Source of the DNA: Propionicimonas paludicola
GTDB lineage: Bacteria > Actinomycetota > Actinomycetes > Propionibacteriales > Propionibacteriaceae
Length of the DNA stretch: 64,000 nucleotides
Direction of reading: 5' to 3'
NCBI RefSeq assembly: GCF_002563675.1
Contig: NZ_PDJC01000001.1
Location: 2,604,001-2,668,000, forward strand
Shown here: positions 26,073 through 34,765 of the stretch, in pieces
How the letters are laid out: each line of letters starts with the position of its first letter
Numbering within the stretch: position 1 is the first letter of the stretch
Notes under the pieces: model-generated
What the model was told of the DNA's origin: nothing
The model's input: the letters and a program-made list of their open reading frames with translations, nothing else
Database searches by the model: none
Position numbers and translations under genes: made by a program

Positions 26073-27080
26073 TCAGAGCATGTCTGAGGTGACTGCTGCT
26101 GTCGGAATCAACGCAGCGCGCATGTCGGCCACCAGTTTGGCCTTGCTGGGACGGTTGCTGCCGATGTAGTTGTCGAAGGCTAGACGCGCTAAGGGGCGCA
26201 TGATCTCGGTGAGATCGTCAGGCTTCAGTGAATGCCGCTGATCTAGCGACATCGTCACGACATCGTCAAATACCTCGAAAAACGCTTGAAGGATCGTCGA
26301 CTTATTCAAGTGATTGTTCATGGCTCCGCTGGCCGTAACGATCCGGTCAGCAGCGATTAGGAAGTTGATCACCAAGCTCACTTGAAGCTCCGATGAGCCG
26401 ATGTTTGCAAGAGGGCCGGCCTCGAATCGCTTCTTAACGGCGGAATTGAATGTGACCCTCGAGATGAAACCAGATCGCGTTGCCGAGGCCGACATCTTTC
26501 CATAAAGCGGTGACCGGCGATCCCTCGCAACCTCATCGAACAAATGCCGAAGTTGCGACTCAAGATCCGTCTCATTTCCGGCGAGATGCTTGATGTCAAG
26601 GAGCAGTGCGGGTGGCACGCCCTTCTGGTTCGTATTAATGTCGATAAATAGTTGGACCTCGTCTTGCGGGGAGAGGTTGTCGTAGATCGCCACAACGAAA
26701 TCATAATCCGACTGGGTATAGGCCATGCTAAAGAGGCGATGCTGTCCATCGAGGACAAGGAAGTTGGATCCGTTGTTCTGCCAGGTGAGGGTCGAGTCTG
26801 CGAAGTGGAGCCCAGCGTTCCGCTGAGCACTCAGAATGATGTTGGTCGGGATCGATGAACCTCTGTCGAGGTACCTTGCGATGTCCCGGGCTCGGGCCGT
26901 GCTCAGCGCCCTGTTGAAGCCGCCGTGTTCATTGTCTGTGCGGCGGGAAACGAAGCAACTGTCAAGCAGGGCCTTGCCTGGCACGATCGCCGAGTAAAAC
27001 TGATAGTCATTCTGCTGAACCACAGTTGCGGGCACTGACAGTTCGGCTGTTGACACTGGGATCAGTCCTGATTGCGTCAT
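26073..27080 (-). CDS. DGQHR-domain (DndB-like) protein
   Basis: 335-residue cytosolic protein with the namesake motif VLDGQHRLFSM (DGQHR at residues 111-115), preceded by RARDIARYLDRG and IPTNIILSA and followed by LFIDINTNQKGV. This matches the DGQHR domain known from DndB, the regulator of DNA phosphorothioation, and from related proteins in DNA-modification and defence loci. No dndA/C/D/E genes are nearby, so it is not a standard Dnd locus. It is the first gene of a leftward two-gene cassette with the 299-residue protein and is AT-richer than the heme genes. The exact role (nucleotide/DNA binding, regulator, or effector part of a defence pair) cannot be told from sequence. Confidence 0.85.
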   Translation of the reverse strand: MTQSGLIPVSTAELSVPATVVQQNDYQFYSAIVPGKALLDSCFVSRRTDNEHGGFNRALSTARARDIARYLDRGSSIPTNIILSAQRNAGLHFADSTLTWQNNGSNFLVLDGQHRLFSMAYTQSDYDFVVAIYDNLSPQDEVQLFIDINTNQKGVPPALLLDIKHLAGNETDLESQLRHLFDEVARDRRSPLYGKMSASATRSGFISRVTFNSAVKKRFEAGPLANIGSSELQVSLVINFLIAADRIVTASGAMNNHLNKSTILQAFFEVFDDVVTMSLDQRHSLKPDDLTEIMRPLARLAFDNYIGSNRPSKAKLVADMRAALIPTAAVTSDML

Positions 27081-27204
27081 GCGTTCGCGTCCTCTGAATC
27101 GGGCCCAACGGCGTCAAGCCGATGTAGGGCAACCCTACTTGAGGCAGGCTTGCCTTTGGTTCTGCTTGATCAACTGGCGAGGCTTGCCCACCCCGGCCGA
27201 TCTA

Positions 27205-27405
27205 GGCGGGCTGACTGGCAACTAGCGAGGTTCGACAGGGCGGTCGGGCCGCTGGCCCACCAGGGGGTGATGTGGTGGGCTTCGCAGCGGGCGGCGGGGG
27301 GCGTCGCAGCCGGGGAACACACAGCCACGATCACGCACCACCAGAGCAGTCCGGATCGCCGGGGCGATCAGGGGTTCGGCGCGTCCGACATCGAGCGACC
27401 TTGCA
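27205..27405 (-). pseudogene. Broken partial copy of the DUF222/HNH gene
   Basis: On the minus strand this stretch encodes LDVGRAEPLIAPAIRTAL, then VVRDRGCVFPGCDA, nearly the same as the C-terminal part of the HNH protein at 28009-29358. An extra base in a run of G/C then shifts the frame, and AARCEAHHITPWWA continues in another frame. DNA similarity to 28215-28410 is obvious by eye over ~200 bases. No N-terminal part is present. It is a decayed duplicate or recombination scar. Confidence 0.88.
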
Positions 27406-27475
27406 GCAGCTCCCTCTCAACCGAGGCGGATCGGCACGCATGGGCCCACGCGTTCAGCCCGGGCGGCGAAGCTGT

Positions 27476-27898
27476 TCAGCGGAGACAAGACTTCGCTGCT
27501 GCTACTGACGGGTCAGCGGCGCTGATCTTCGCCGTGGTGGATGAGCCCGGACCCCAGTCGCTGAACTGCTGCGCGACGCCGTCGATCGCCATGATGAGAC
27601 CGCCACCGGGCTCGAGAGAGTTGGAGGCCCAGACTCCGACCTGGTCTTCGACGCCAGTGGCCGAGAACTTCATGGCTATGAAGTACACCTTCGAGAAGTC
27701 AGGCGACTTGATCGCCTTGGCCGAGACGAACGTCATTCCCTCGCCAGTAGTGCCCTTCATGATCCCGTTCATGGCGAGGTTCGTGGCTTCGAGGCACTCC
27801 GCGCCCGCACTCGGCATCGATGAGGCCTGCCCGCCGGCGCACGCTGCTAGCGGCATGAGTCCAGCCACGATGACTGCAACTGCGACTGATCTGCGCAT
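27476..27898 (-). CDS. Small lipoprotein of unknown function
   Basis: 140-residue predicted lipoprotein: basic start MRRSV, hydrophobic core, and lipobox LAAC with the lipidated cysteine at residue 20. The mature part has one more pair of cysteines (ECLEATN and the terminal KSCLR), which could form a disulfide. VYFIAMKFSATGVEDQVGVWASN suggests a compact beta-rich fold, but no family is recognised; the string is reported only as residues ~70-92 in outline. It sits between the HNH remnant and the intact HNH gene inside the accessory island. Function unknown. Confidence 0.75.
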   Translation of the reverse strand: MRRSVAVAVIVAGLMPLAACAGGQASSMPSAGAECLEATNLAMNGIMKGTTGEGMTFVSAKAIKSPDFSKVYFIAMKFSATGVEDQVGVWASNSLEPGGGLIMAIDGVAQQFSDWGPGSSTTAKISAADPSVAAAKSCLR

Positions 27899-28008
27899 GA
27901 TGATCTCCCCCTGAAGGTCGCCTCAACTCACGCTACCGAGCGAAAGAGCCCGCGGTGGCGAAACAACCAAGCATCGCAAGCAGAGCACCGCCTCCCTCTG
28001 CTCCCAGG

Positions 28009-29358
28009 TCAGGCAGCTGGGGGCGGGCCCGTGGCCGGGGTGGGCGGTGAGTCGGCTGTGTGTCTCGTATGGCGGGAGTGCCGAACGGGCTTCTGGTTGG
28101 GGTCGATCCGGGCTGGTGGGGTGAACTCGGGGAGGCCGTCGGGGGCGATCCGCAACTGCCATTGGTCGCGGAGGGGGCCGTGGGCGGGTTCGACCAGCGG
28201 GTGATGGGTGTGACACAGGAGTGCGAGGTTGGAAAGGGAGGTTCGTCCGCCGGCCCACCAAGGAATGATGTGATGCGCTTCGCAGCGGGAGGCGGGAGCG
28301 TCGCAGCCAGGGAACACACAGCCACGATCACGCACCAGGAGAGCAGTCCGAATCGCCGGGGTCACCAGGCGCTCGGCGCGCCCGACGTCCAACACTTCAG
28401 AGTGGGAGCCGAGGACGACCGGAATCAGTTCGGCGTCGCAGCAGATCCGACGCAACTCACCCGCAGGCAACTGCTGCCCAGCTCCAACCAGCCCCACTCC
28501 AGCCGCACCAGCCAACAGCTGGGCATAGTCCAGCTGCACCAGCACCCGTCCGCCCCACGACTCTTTGCCCTTGCCACCGGCCTGAATCAGCGCAATCAGC
28601 GCATCAGCTCGCCGCTGATCGGCGGTCGGCAGCTCAGCGAGCCGATCGCGGCGCTCCAGCAGCGTCCGCCGAGTCTGCTCGGCCATGGCGTCCAGCTGCG
28701 CGATCCAGGCCTCGGCCGCGAGCCGGGGCAGCGAACCATCAAACCGGACCGATGCACCCTCGAAGAAGAACCGCAACGACCGCTGCCGGTGCGCCGCCTC
28801 CGCCTCACGCTGCAACCGAGCCTCCATGGTCTCGGCAGCCGTGGCCGGCGCGACCGCAGCCAGCACCTTGCCGGCCGACCGGGTCAGCTGATCCGCATCC
28901 ATCTGACCAGCCCAGCCCACCAACAACTCCTCAGCCTGCGCGGCCTGCTCACCACTCAACTGAGGCGCCAGACCGTCCAGCAGCCCAGTGATCGCCCGCA
29001 CCTGACCGGTACCGAGCCGCCCGGCCACCGCAGCCTCACCCACCACCGGATGCGAACCCAACGAGCGGGCCTGCCGCACCGCACCGGCCGCCTCCCGACG
29101 AGAGACCGTCTCGCCCATCCCGATCCAGGAACCCAACCCCGTCCCGGCAGCCCGCTCCGCAGCATGGGCACGTTCCGCCTCGGCGGTCACCACCGACGCC
29201 AACGCGTCCACCCGGCTCCGCACCCGCCGAGCCAACCGCACCAAAGCCAGCCGATCAGCCGGATCCATGCGATGCTCCCGCGGCGCCACCCGATCCAGCA
29301 GCGCGTCAACCTCGGCCAACACCTGGCTGGCCGGAAGGAGGCTGCTGCTCGTCGTCAT
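28009..29358 (-). CDS. DUF222/HNH endonuclease-domain protein (13E12 repeat family type)
   Basis: 449-residue protein: an N-terminal helical DUF222 region (residues ~10-330, with DPADRLALVRLARRVRSR and repeated helices) followed by an HNH nuclease motif, CVFPGCDAPASRCEAHHI, then WWAGGRTSLSNLALLCHTHH, at ~residues 350-395. The zinc/catalytic Cys and His residues are present. The tail is Pro/His-rich and probably disordered. This family (the 13E12-type repeats of mycobacteria) is multi-copy and variable among actinobacteria, and behaves like a mobile or recombination-prone gene. A decayed partial copy lies 0.8 kb downstream (27205-27405). Physiological role unknown. Confidence 0.9.
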   Translation of the reverse strand: MTTSSSLLPASQVLAEVDALLDRVAPREHRMDPADRLALVRLARRVRSRVDALASVVTAEAERAHAAERAAGTGLGSWIGMGETVSRREAAGAVRQARSLGSHPVVGEAAVAGRLGTGQVRAITGLLDGLAPQLSGEQAAQAEELLVGWAGQMDADQLTRSAGKVLAAVAPATAAETMEARLQREAEAAHRQRSLRFFFEGASVRFDGSLPRLAAEAWIAQLDAMAEQTRRTLLERRDRLAELPTADQRRADALIALIQAGGKGKESWGGRVLVQLDYAQLLAGAAGVGLVGAGQQLPAGELRRICCDAELIPVVLGSHSEVLDVGRAERLVTPAIRTALLVRDRGCVFPGCDAPASRCEAHHIIPWWAGGRTSLSNLALLCHTHHPLVEPAHGPLRDQWQLRIAPDGLPEFTPPARIDPNQKPVRHSRHTRHTADSPPTPATGPPPAA

Positions 29359-29523
29359 AGCTAGATTTCACCACCCGCCACTGACACTTTTTCGCACGCC
29401 TGTTCGATTACAGGCCCTCAGAGAGCCGGACCCCGCGCACGTCCCCTGACCCCGAATCGCCACCCTCCACCCCATGGGCGAGAATGGGAACTCCGCCACT
29501 AGCGTCCACGCAGGAGCACGAGC

Positions 29524-30504
29524 ATGAACCCACCGGTCCGGCGTCCCCGTCGGCTGCGTACCAATCCGGCGATCCGCAGGCTGGTCGCGCAGACCCGTCC
29601 GCAGCCGGCCCAACTGCTGCTGCCGGTCTTCGTGGCGGACGGACTGGCCGAGCCGAAGCCGATCGGCTCGCTGCCCGGGGTCGTCCAGCACAGTCTTGAC
29701 TCGGTGCGTGCCGAGGCCGTCCGCGCGGTCGAGGCCGGGCTGGGCGGACTGGTCCTGTTCGGCGTCCCGGACGACGCCGACAAGGACCCCGCAGGCAGCT
29801 GTGGCTACGCCGAAGACGGCATCCTGAACCGCGCCCTGGCAGCCGTCCGCGCAGAGGTGGGCGATGACCTGGTGATCGTCGCCGACACCTGCCTGGACGA
29901 GTTCACCGACCACGGCCACTGCGGCGTGCTCACCCCCGGCGGCTCCGTCGACAACGACGCCACCGTCGAGCTGTACGTCCGCCAAGCGATCGCCCAAGCC
30001 GAAGCCGGAGCCCACTTCGTCTCCCCCTCGGGAATGATGGACGGCCAGGTCGCCGCCATCCGCGCCGGCCTGGACGCCGCCGGCCACCTCGAGACCGGCA
30101 TCCTGGCCTACGCGGCCAAGTACGCCTCCGCCTTCTACGGACCCTTCCGCGAGGCGGTCGGCTCGTCCCTGGTCGGCGACCGGCGGGCCTACCAGCAGGA
30201 TCCGGCCAACCGCCGCGAGGGCGTCCTCGAAGCCGCACTGGACGAGGCCGAAGGCGCCGACATCGTCATGGTGAAGCCGGCCGGCTACTACCTGGACGTC
30301 CTGGCCGACGTCGCCGCCGCCGTGGACGTCCCGGTGGCCGCCTACCAAGTCTCCGGCGAGTACGCCATGATCGCGGCCGCGGCCGAACGCGGCTGGATCG
30401 ACCGCCGCACGGCCTTGGTCGAGTCGACCACGGCGATCGTGAGAGCCGGGGCCGACATCGTGCTCACCTACGCCGCGCTCGAGCTGGCCGGGTGGCTGCG
30501 ATGA
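29524..30504 (+). CDS. hemB: Porphobilinogen synthase (delta-aminolevulinate dehydratase)
   Basis: Condenses two 5-aminolevulinate molecules to porphobilinogen. 326 residues, with the two Schiff-base lysines in [15 protein letters not shown] (Lys199) and [12 protein letters not shown] (Lys251), and the [14 protein letters not shown] block. In the metal site [14 protein letters not shown], Cys123 and Cys133 remain but the middle cysteine of zinc enzymes is Asp125, so the metal need may differ from the classical three-cysteine form. Directly coupled to hemL (ATGA). In sequence order it belongs to the heme cluster but is separated from hemC-hemD by the accessory island. Confidence 0.96.
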   Translation: MNPPVRRPRRLRTNPAIRRLVAQTRPQPAQLLLPVFVADGLAEPKPIGSLPGVVQHSLDSVRAEAVRAVEAGLGGLVLFGVPDDADKDPAGSCGYAEDGILNRALAAVRAEVGDDLVIVADTCLDEFTDHGHCGVLTPGGSVDNDATVELYVRQAIAQAEAGAHFVSPSGMMDGQVAAIRAGLDAAGHLETGILAYAAKYASAFYGPFREAVGSSLVGDRRAYQQDPANRREGVLEAALDEAEGADIVMVKPAGYYLDVLADVAAAVDVPVAAYQVSGEYAMIAAAAERGWIDRRTALVESTTAIVRAGADIVLTYAALELAGWLR

Positions 30505-31790
30505 CCACGAACAATGAGGCTTTCGACCGCGCCCGCGCGGTGATTCCGGGCGGGGTCTCGTCCCCGGTGCGGGCCTTCGGCTCGGTCGGCGGCACCCCGG
30601 TCTTCGTGTCCCGCGCCGAGGGTTCCCGGGTCTGGGACGTGGCCGGACGCGAGTACCTCGACCTGGTCGGCTCCTGGGGCCCGGCCATCCTGGGTCACGC
30701 GCACCCGCAGGTGGTGGCCGCGGTCCGGCATGCCGCCGGGCGCGGACTGTCCTTCGGCGCCCCGACCGTGGCCGAGGCCGAGCTGGCCGAACTGGTCCGC
30801 GAGCGCGTCCCGCTGGCCGAGAAGGTGCGCTTCGTCTCCACCGGCACCGAGGCCTGCATGACCGCGATCCGGCTGGCCCGCGGCGCCACCGGACGCGACC
30901 TGATCGTGAAGTTCGCCGGCTGCTACCACGGCCACTCGGACGCCCTGCTGGCCGCCGCCGGCTCGGGCCTGGCAACGGCCGGCCTGCCCGGATCGGCCGG
31001 GGTCCCGGCCGCCGCAACCGCACAGACCCTGGTGGTCCCCTACAACGATCCGGACGCGATCCGCGAAGTCTTCGCGGCCCGCGGCGCCGAGATCGCCGCA
31101 GTGATCACCGAGCCGGCCGCCGCGAACATGGGCGTGGTGGCACCAGCCCCGGGCTTCAACGCGCTGCTCCGCGAACTGACCTCGGCCCACGGCGCCCTGC
31201 TGATCTACGACGAGGTGCTGACCGGCTTCCGGGTTTCGGCGGCCGGCTGGTGGGGCCTCGAGCAGGGCGCGATCACCCCGGACCTGTTCACCTTCGGCAA
31301 GGTCATCGGCGGCGGCATGCCGCTGGCCGCCCTGGGCGGACGCCCCGAGCTGCTCGACCTGCTGGCCCCGCTCGGCCCGGTCTACCAGGCCGGCACCCTG
31401 TCCGGGAACCCGCTGGCCACCGCGGCCGGGATCGCCACCTTGAAGCTGGCCGACGCCGAGGTCTACGCCCGGGTGGACGCGGTGGCGTCCGCGCTCTCGA
31501 CGGCCGTGGACGACGCCCTGACCCAGGCCGGCGTCCCGCACGTGATCTCGCGGGCAGGCTCGCTGTTCTCGATCTTCTGGGGCGTGGACGCACCGGTGAC
31601 CAACTACGCGCAGGCCCAGACCCAGGACGCAGGTGCCTACCGGCGCTTCTTCCACGCCATGCTCGACGCCGGGGTGGCCCTGCCGCCTTCTGCCTACGAG
31701 GCCTGGTTCTGTTCGGCCGCCCACTCCGACGCCGACCTCGACCAGCTCATCGCCGCCCTGCCCGCCGCCGCCCGCGCCGCCGCCGGATAA
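30501..31790 (+). CDS. hemL: Glutamate-1-semialdehyde 2,1-aminomutase
   Basis: PLP enzyme turning glutamate-1-semialdehyde (from HemA) into 5-aminolevulinate. Start ATG 30501 overlaps the hemB stop; a GTG nine bases earlier is less likely. 429 residues with [54 protein letters not shown] and the PLP lysine in [17 protein letters not shown] (Lys267), all diagnostic for HemL rather than general class III aminotransferases. It ends the heme genes of this window. Confidence 0.97.
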   Translation: MTTNNEAFDRARAVIPGGVSSPVRAFGSVGGTPVFVSRAEGSRVWDVAGREYLDLVGSWGPAILGHAHPQVVAAVRHAAGRGLSFGAPTVAEAELAELVRERVPLAEKVRFVSTGTEACMTAIRLARGATGRDLIVKFAGCYHGHSDALLAAAGSGLATAGLPGSAGVPAAATAQTLVVPYNDPDAIREVFAARGAEIAAVITEPAAANMGVVAPAPGFNALLRELTSAHGALLIYDEVLTGFRVSAAGWWGLEQGAITPDLFTFGKVIGGGMPLAALGGRPELLDLLAPLGPVYQAGTLSGNPLATAAGIATLKLADAEVYARVDAVASALSTAVDDALTQAGVPHVISRAGSLFSIFWGVDAPVTNYAQAQTQDAGAYRRFFHAMLDAGVALPPSAYEAWFCSAAHSDADLDQLIAALPAAARAAAG

Positions 31791-31839
31791 GCGGGGACGG
31801 TGTCGTTGCCCGTGCCAGATGACAGCAACGGGGGGCCGT

Positions 31840-32802
31840 TCAGCACGGTGAGACCCCTTCGTCGCTTGGCGCCACCATGGGCCGGAACAGCCAGGTGTCG
31901 TCGTTCGTGGTGCCGCTGCAGAGCTGCCAGGAGAGCACCTCGGATCGCGGCCAAATCCTTGCCTGAGTCAGACTCTCGTCCAGCACAAGGAAGTCATCGC
32001 GTCCTCGAACCAGGTATCCAGGCCGAGATCCCTCTTCCGTGGTAACGAGGTAAAGCGCGGAGAAGGTGGGGGGCGAGATTAGGAGCGAAACAAGGTAGAG
32101 GCTAGCTGCAGACCAAACCGCCGCTAACCTCGCCAGATCCGCAGGAAGTTTCAGCTGGCCTTCGCGGTCCTGTATCTCTTGGACGAGAGCCTCACGTTCG
32201 TTCTCGTTCAGTCGCGCAGAGTCTCTGGCACGCCTCGAGAGACCTCGGATCTGGCCGTCGCCGTGGTAACGAGACCTTCGCCCCCATTCAGCGAGGTCAA
32301 TCACTCTTGTGGTTCCTCGGCCACGTGATCGGCGAAGATCGGCATACCGAACAAGCAGATAGCAAGCAACACCGCACAGCCAGGAGATGTTGGGAATGGC
32401 CTTGCTGAACACGGTTAGGTCACAGACCACAGCCACTGCCCAGAACACCTGCATCCGAGGAGACGTACTAGAAGTGGCCAGTGACACGAAGCCCCAAACC
32501 AGCGACATCGGCAGCAGGCTGGCACCAAGGGTAGCGAGAGTCATTCCGGCTAGTGCCGACAACGACACCCTCTCCATAACCGCGGCCAAGTACTGCCCGT
32601 TGCCACCAAGCCCCAGAACCAGCTTGATTAGCGTTACCCCGAGGGAGGCAGTTACGAAAACCCCAGCTAGGCCGGCTAGTCTGGCGAGAATCTGAAGATT
32701 TGTCTGCCTCTCGGCAAGGAGGTCCCGCGGCACCGGGCGCGGAGGAAGGATCAGCGCCCAAAACCTCAGGCGCCACAGCCGAAAGCGCCGCCTGAGGCTC
32801 AC
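31840..32802 (-). CDS. Membrane protein of unknown function
   Basis: About 320 residues from GTG 32802 (VSLRRRFRLWRLRFWALI); a longer frame to 33027 would overlap the alcohol dehydrogenase tail and is not used. Several hydrophobic helices are seen in residues ~40-150 and again near ~225-245, with a soluble basic middle section (RYADLRRSRGRG, then RYHGDGQIRGLSRRARD). The C-terminal ~70 residues (YLVRGRDDFLVLDES, WPRSEVLSWQLC) look like a small beta domain. No known family was recognised. The region is AT-richer than its neighbours, so it may have been acquired. It runs toward hemL tail-to-tail. Confidence 0.6.
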   Translation of the reverse strand: MSLRRRFRLWRLRFWALILPPRPVPRDLLAERQTNLQILARLAGLAGVFVTASLGVTLIKLVLGLGGNGQYLAAVMERVSLSALAGMTLATLGASLLPMSLVWGFVSLATSSTSPRMQVFWAVAVVCDLTVFSKAIPNISWLCGVACYLLVRYADLRRSRGRGTTRVIDLAEWGRRSRYHGDGQIRGLSRRARDSARLNENEREALVQEIQDREGQLKLPADLARLAAVWSAASLYLVSLLISPPTFSALYLVTTEEGSRPGYLVRGRDDFLVLDESLTQARIWPRSEVLSWQLCSGTTNDDTWLFRPMVAPSDEGVSPC

Positions 32803-32968
32803 AGCGGTGAGGATATCCGAACAGCGAAGAGCAGTAGTGTGTCGAATCCAAACGCGCCGCGCGCAGGGCTGTGCGCGCCGACCCAAGTGGCTCGCGTGCC
32901 TTAGTGCCGCAAGGCACCAAGCGCGTGAAGGCCTTGCGGTCCAGCCGGCCGAGCGACCCGCGGCAGCC

Positions 32969-33985
32969 TCAGTTGTGCAGCACGGCCCGCGACGAGAGCC
33001 GTCCGGCGGCGAGCAAGTCGAGAGCATGGGCGGCGTCCGCCATCCCGAACCGCTCGACGACAGTGGTGATCTTCCCGGACGCGGCCAGCGCCAGCACCGT
33101 CCGCATCTGCTCCCGGTTGCCCAGGATGGACGCCTTGATGGTCTGTGCCTTGTTGAAGTGGAAGCCGGTCACGTTCAGCGGTACGCCGGCCACCAGCGTC
33201 CCGCCCCACTTCAGCGCGGCCAGGGCCTGCGCAGTGACCACATCGGCGTCGGCGAAGGTCAAGACCACGTCCGCAGAGTCCTCCAACGCGGCCAGCTGCG
33301 CCGGGTCGGTCGAGTCCACGGCGTCCGACGCCCCCAGCTCGCGAGCCACCCGCAGGTGCTCGGCATTGCGTCCGACCGCCACGACGTCACCCCCGGCCAA
33401 TCGGGCGAACTGGACGGCCATGTGCCCGACCCCACCCAGCCCGAAGACGGCCACCCGCTGACCAGGCACGATGCCGGCCTTTTCGACGGCGCCGTACGCG
33501 GTGATTCCCGGGCAGAACAGCGGCGCGGCGTCGATCAGGTCGAGCTCGGCGGGGACCGGGTAGGTGTGAGCAGCATTGGCCAGCATGAACTCGGCATAGC
33601 CGCCATTCACATGCTCCCCGGTAATGATCCGGCGGTGGCACAGCTGCTCGCGTCCGCTGGTGCAGAACTCGCACTCCTCACACGTCCACCACACCGGCTG
33701 GACGCCCACCGGGTCACCGACCGCGAAGTCGCTGACACCGGCGCCGAGGGCAGCCACCCGTCCGGTCACCTCGTGGCCGGGGATGATCGGTGAGATCGCC
33801 GGCACCCCGCCGGCCACCCAGTCGCCCTGCACCATGTGCAGGTTCGAGCGGCACACCCCGCAGGAGGCCACCTCGATCACCAGTTGCCCCGGCCCGGGCT
33901 CGGGACGCGTGGTCGTCCGCCAGCTCAGTGGCGCCGACGCCAGCGGGCCGGGGGTATCAAGTTCCTGCGCGAACATCGAAGTCAT
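32969..33985 (-). CDS. Zinc-dependent alcohol dehydrogenase (MDR family)
   Basis: 338-residue medium-chain dehydrogenase. Start ATG 33985 (MTSMFAQELDTPG); the longer frame would cross the hairpin at 34038-34085. The catalytic zinc site is in ASCGVCRSNLHMVQGDW and PGHEVTG, and the structural zinc site is CEECEFCTSGREQLC. The nucleotide-binding loop is VFGLGGVGHMAVQFA (~residue 175). It resembles AdhA-type enzymes acting on primary alcohols with NAD(P). It follows the dhaK-dhaL operon in the same direction but beyond a terminator-like hairpin, so joint use with that pathway is possible but not shown. Confidence 0.92.
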   Translation of the reverse strand: MTSMFAQELDTPGPLASAPLSWRTTTRPEPGPGQLVIEVASCGVCRSNLHMVQGDWVAGGVPAISPIIPGHEVTGRVAALGAGVSDFAVGDPVGVQPVWWTCEECEFCTSGREQLCHRRIITGEHVNGGYAEFMLANAAHTYPVPAELDLIDAAPLFCPGITAYGAVEKAGIVPGQRVAVFGLGGVGHMAVQFARLAGGDVVAVGRNAEHLRVARELGASDAVDSTDPAQLAALEDSADVVLTFADADVVTAQALAALKWGGTLVAGVPLNVTGFHFNKAQTIKASILGNREQMRTVLALAASGKITTVVERFGMADAAHALDLLAAGRLSSRAVLHN

Positions 33986-34037
33986 CGGGCTACCTGCCTG
34001 TTGTTGGGTCTGCGGGCCGACCGGCCCGAAACAAAGG

Positions 34038-34085
34038 CCGGGGTGTGTTTCGATCTGCGAGAGTCCAGATCGAAACACACCCCGG
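34038..34085 (-). terminator. Perfect 20-bp inverted repeat after dhaL
   Basis: Left arm 34038-34057 (CCGGGGTGTGTTTCGATCTG) is the exact reverse complement of 34066-34085, with an 8-base loop. It lies 42 bases beyond the dhaL stop and before the adh start, both leftward. On the minus strand the hairpin is followed by a short T-rich run (CCTTTGTTTC). Best read as the terminator of the ABC-dhaKL operon. Confidence 0.85.
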
Positions 34086-34126
34086 GGCTTGCCAACGGCA
34101 CGTGGCGGCGCGCCGCTCGCCGGGTC

Positions 34127-34765
34127 TCAGCCGACTTCCGCCGGGCTGTTCGCTGCGTGCCAGGACTGCAGGAACCTCAGGTACGCGGTGGCACCGGGAT
34201 CCTTCAGACCGATGCTGCGCTCCTGCATCCAGGACGCCCGCCCGCGACGAGACTGCAGGCCGGTCGAACGGATCACCCCCGCCTCGGCGGCCTCGATGGC
34301 CGCAGCCAGGTCGGCAACACCGTCCGGGGAGGCCAGCAGAGCCTCGGCGGCCGGGAACATCGCGTCCAGGATGGTCTTGTCGCCGACCTGCGACTTGCCG
34401 CGCTGGCTGATCGACTCGGCCGCGGCCAGGGCGAACTTGCCGGCCTGGCCGGGCGCAACCTCGGTCGCATCGCCCAGGGTCCGGGAACCGGCCAGCAGCG
34501 CGCCGGCCACCAGGGCAGCCATGGTGGACGGATTGGCATTGGCGAACGCCTTCGCGCAGGCCAGCACCACCTCGGCCGGCGTGGCCGAGTCGTCCAGGTT
34601 GCTCAGCGCCTCGCTGGCGGCCTTCGCCCCCAGCGACACGGTGATCCCCAGGTCCCCGTCGCCCAGTGCCTGATCCAGGTCACCGAGTTCGTCGGCGTAG
34701 TCGGTGAACAGTGCCAGGCACTTCTGAATCGCCTCGGCGAGTTCTTTTCCATTCATTACTGTCAT
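34127..34765 (-). CDS. dhaL: DhaL-type kinase subunit
   Basis: Nucleotide-binding subunit of a dihydroxyacetone-kinase-like enzyme. 212 residues from the ATG overlapping the dhaK stop; an internal ATG at 34756 (MNGKELAEAI) may be the true start. Mg/ATP-binding acidic residues are in DLDQALGDGDLG, followed by NPSTMAALVAGALLAGSR and the later RGRASWMQERSIG with a C-terminal DPGA. No dhaM (phosphotransfer subunit) is present, so the enzyme probably uses ATP rather than PEP. Last gene of a six-gene transport/kinase operon. Confidence 0.9.
   Translation of the reverse strand: MTVMNGKELAEAIQKCLALFTDYADELGDLDQALGDGDLGITVSLGAKAASEALSNLDDSATPAEVVLACAKAFANANPSTMAALVAGALLAGSRTLGDATEVAPGQAGKFALAAAESISQRGKSQVGDKTILDAMFPAAEALLASPDGVADLAAAIEAAEAGVIRSTGLQSRRGRASWMQERSIGLKDPGATAYLRFLQSWHAANSPAEVG

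Noticed and set aside
25171-27080. A DNA phosphorothioation (Dnd) locus
   Set aside because: Only a DGQHR-domain gene is present; dndA, dndC, dndD and dndE are all missing.
33986-34078. N-terminal extension of the alcohol dehydrogenase
   Set aside because: It would run through the 20-bp hairpin. The family core starts right after ATG 33985.
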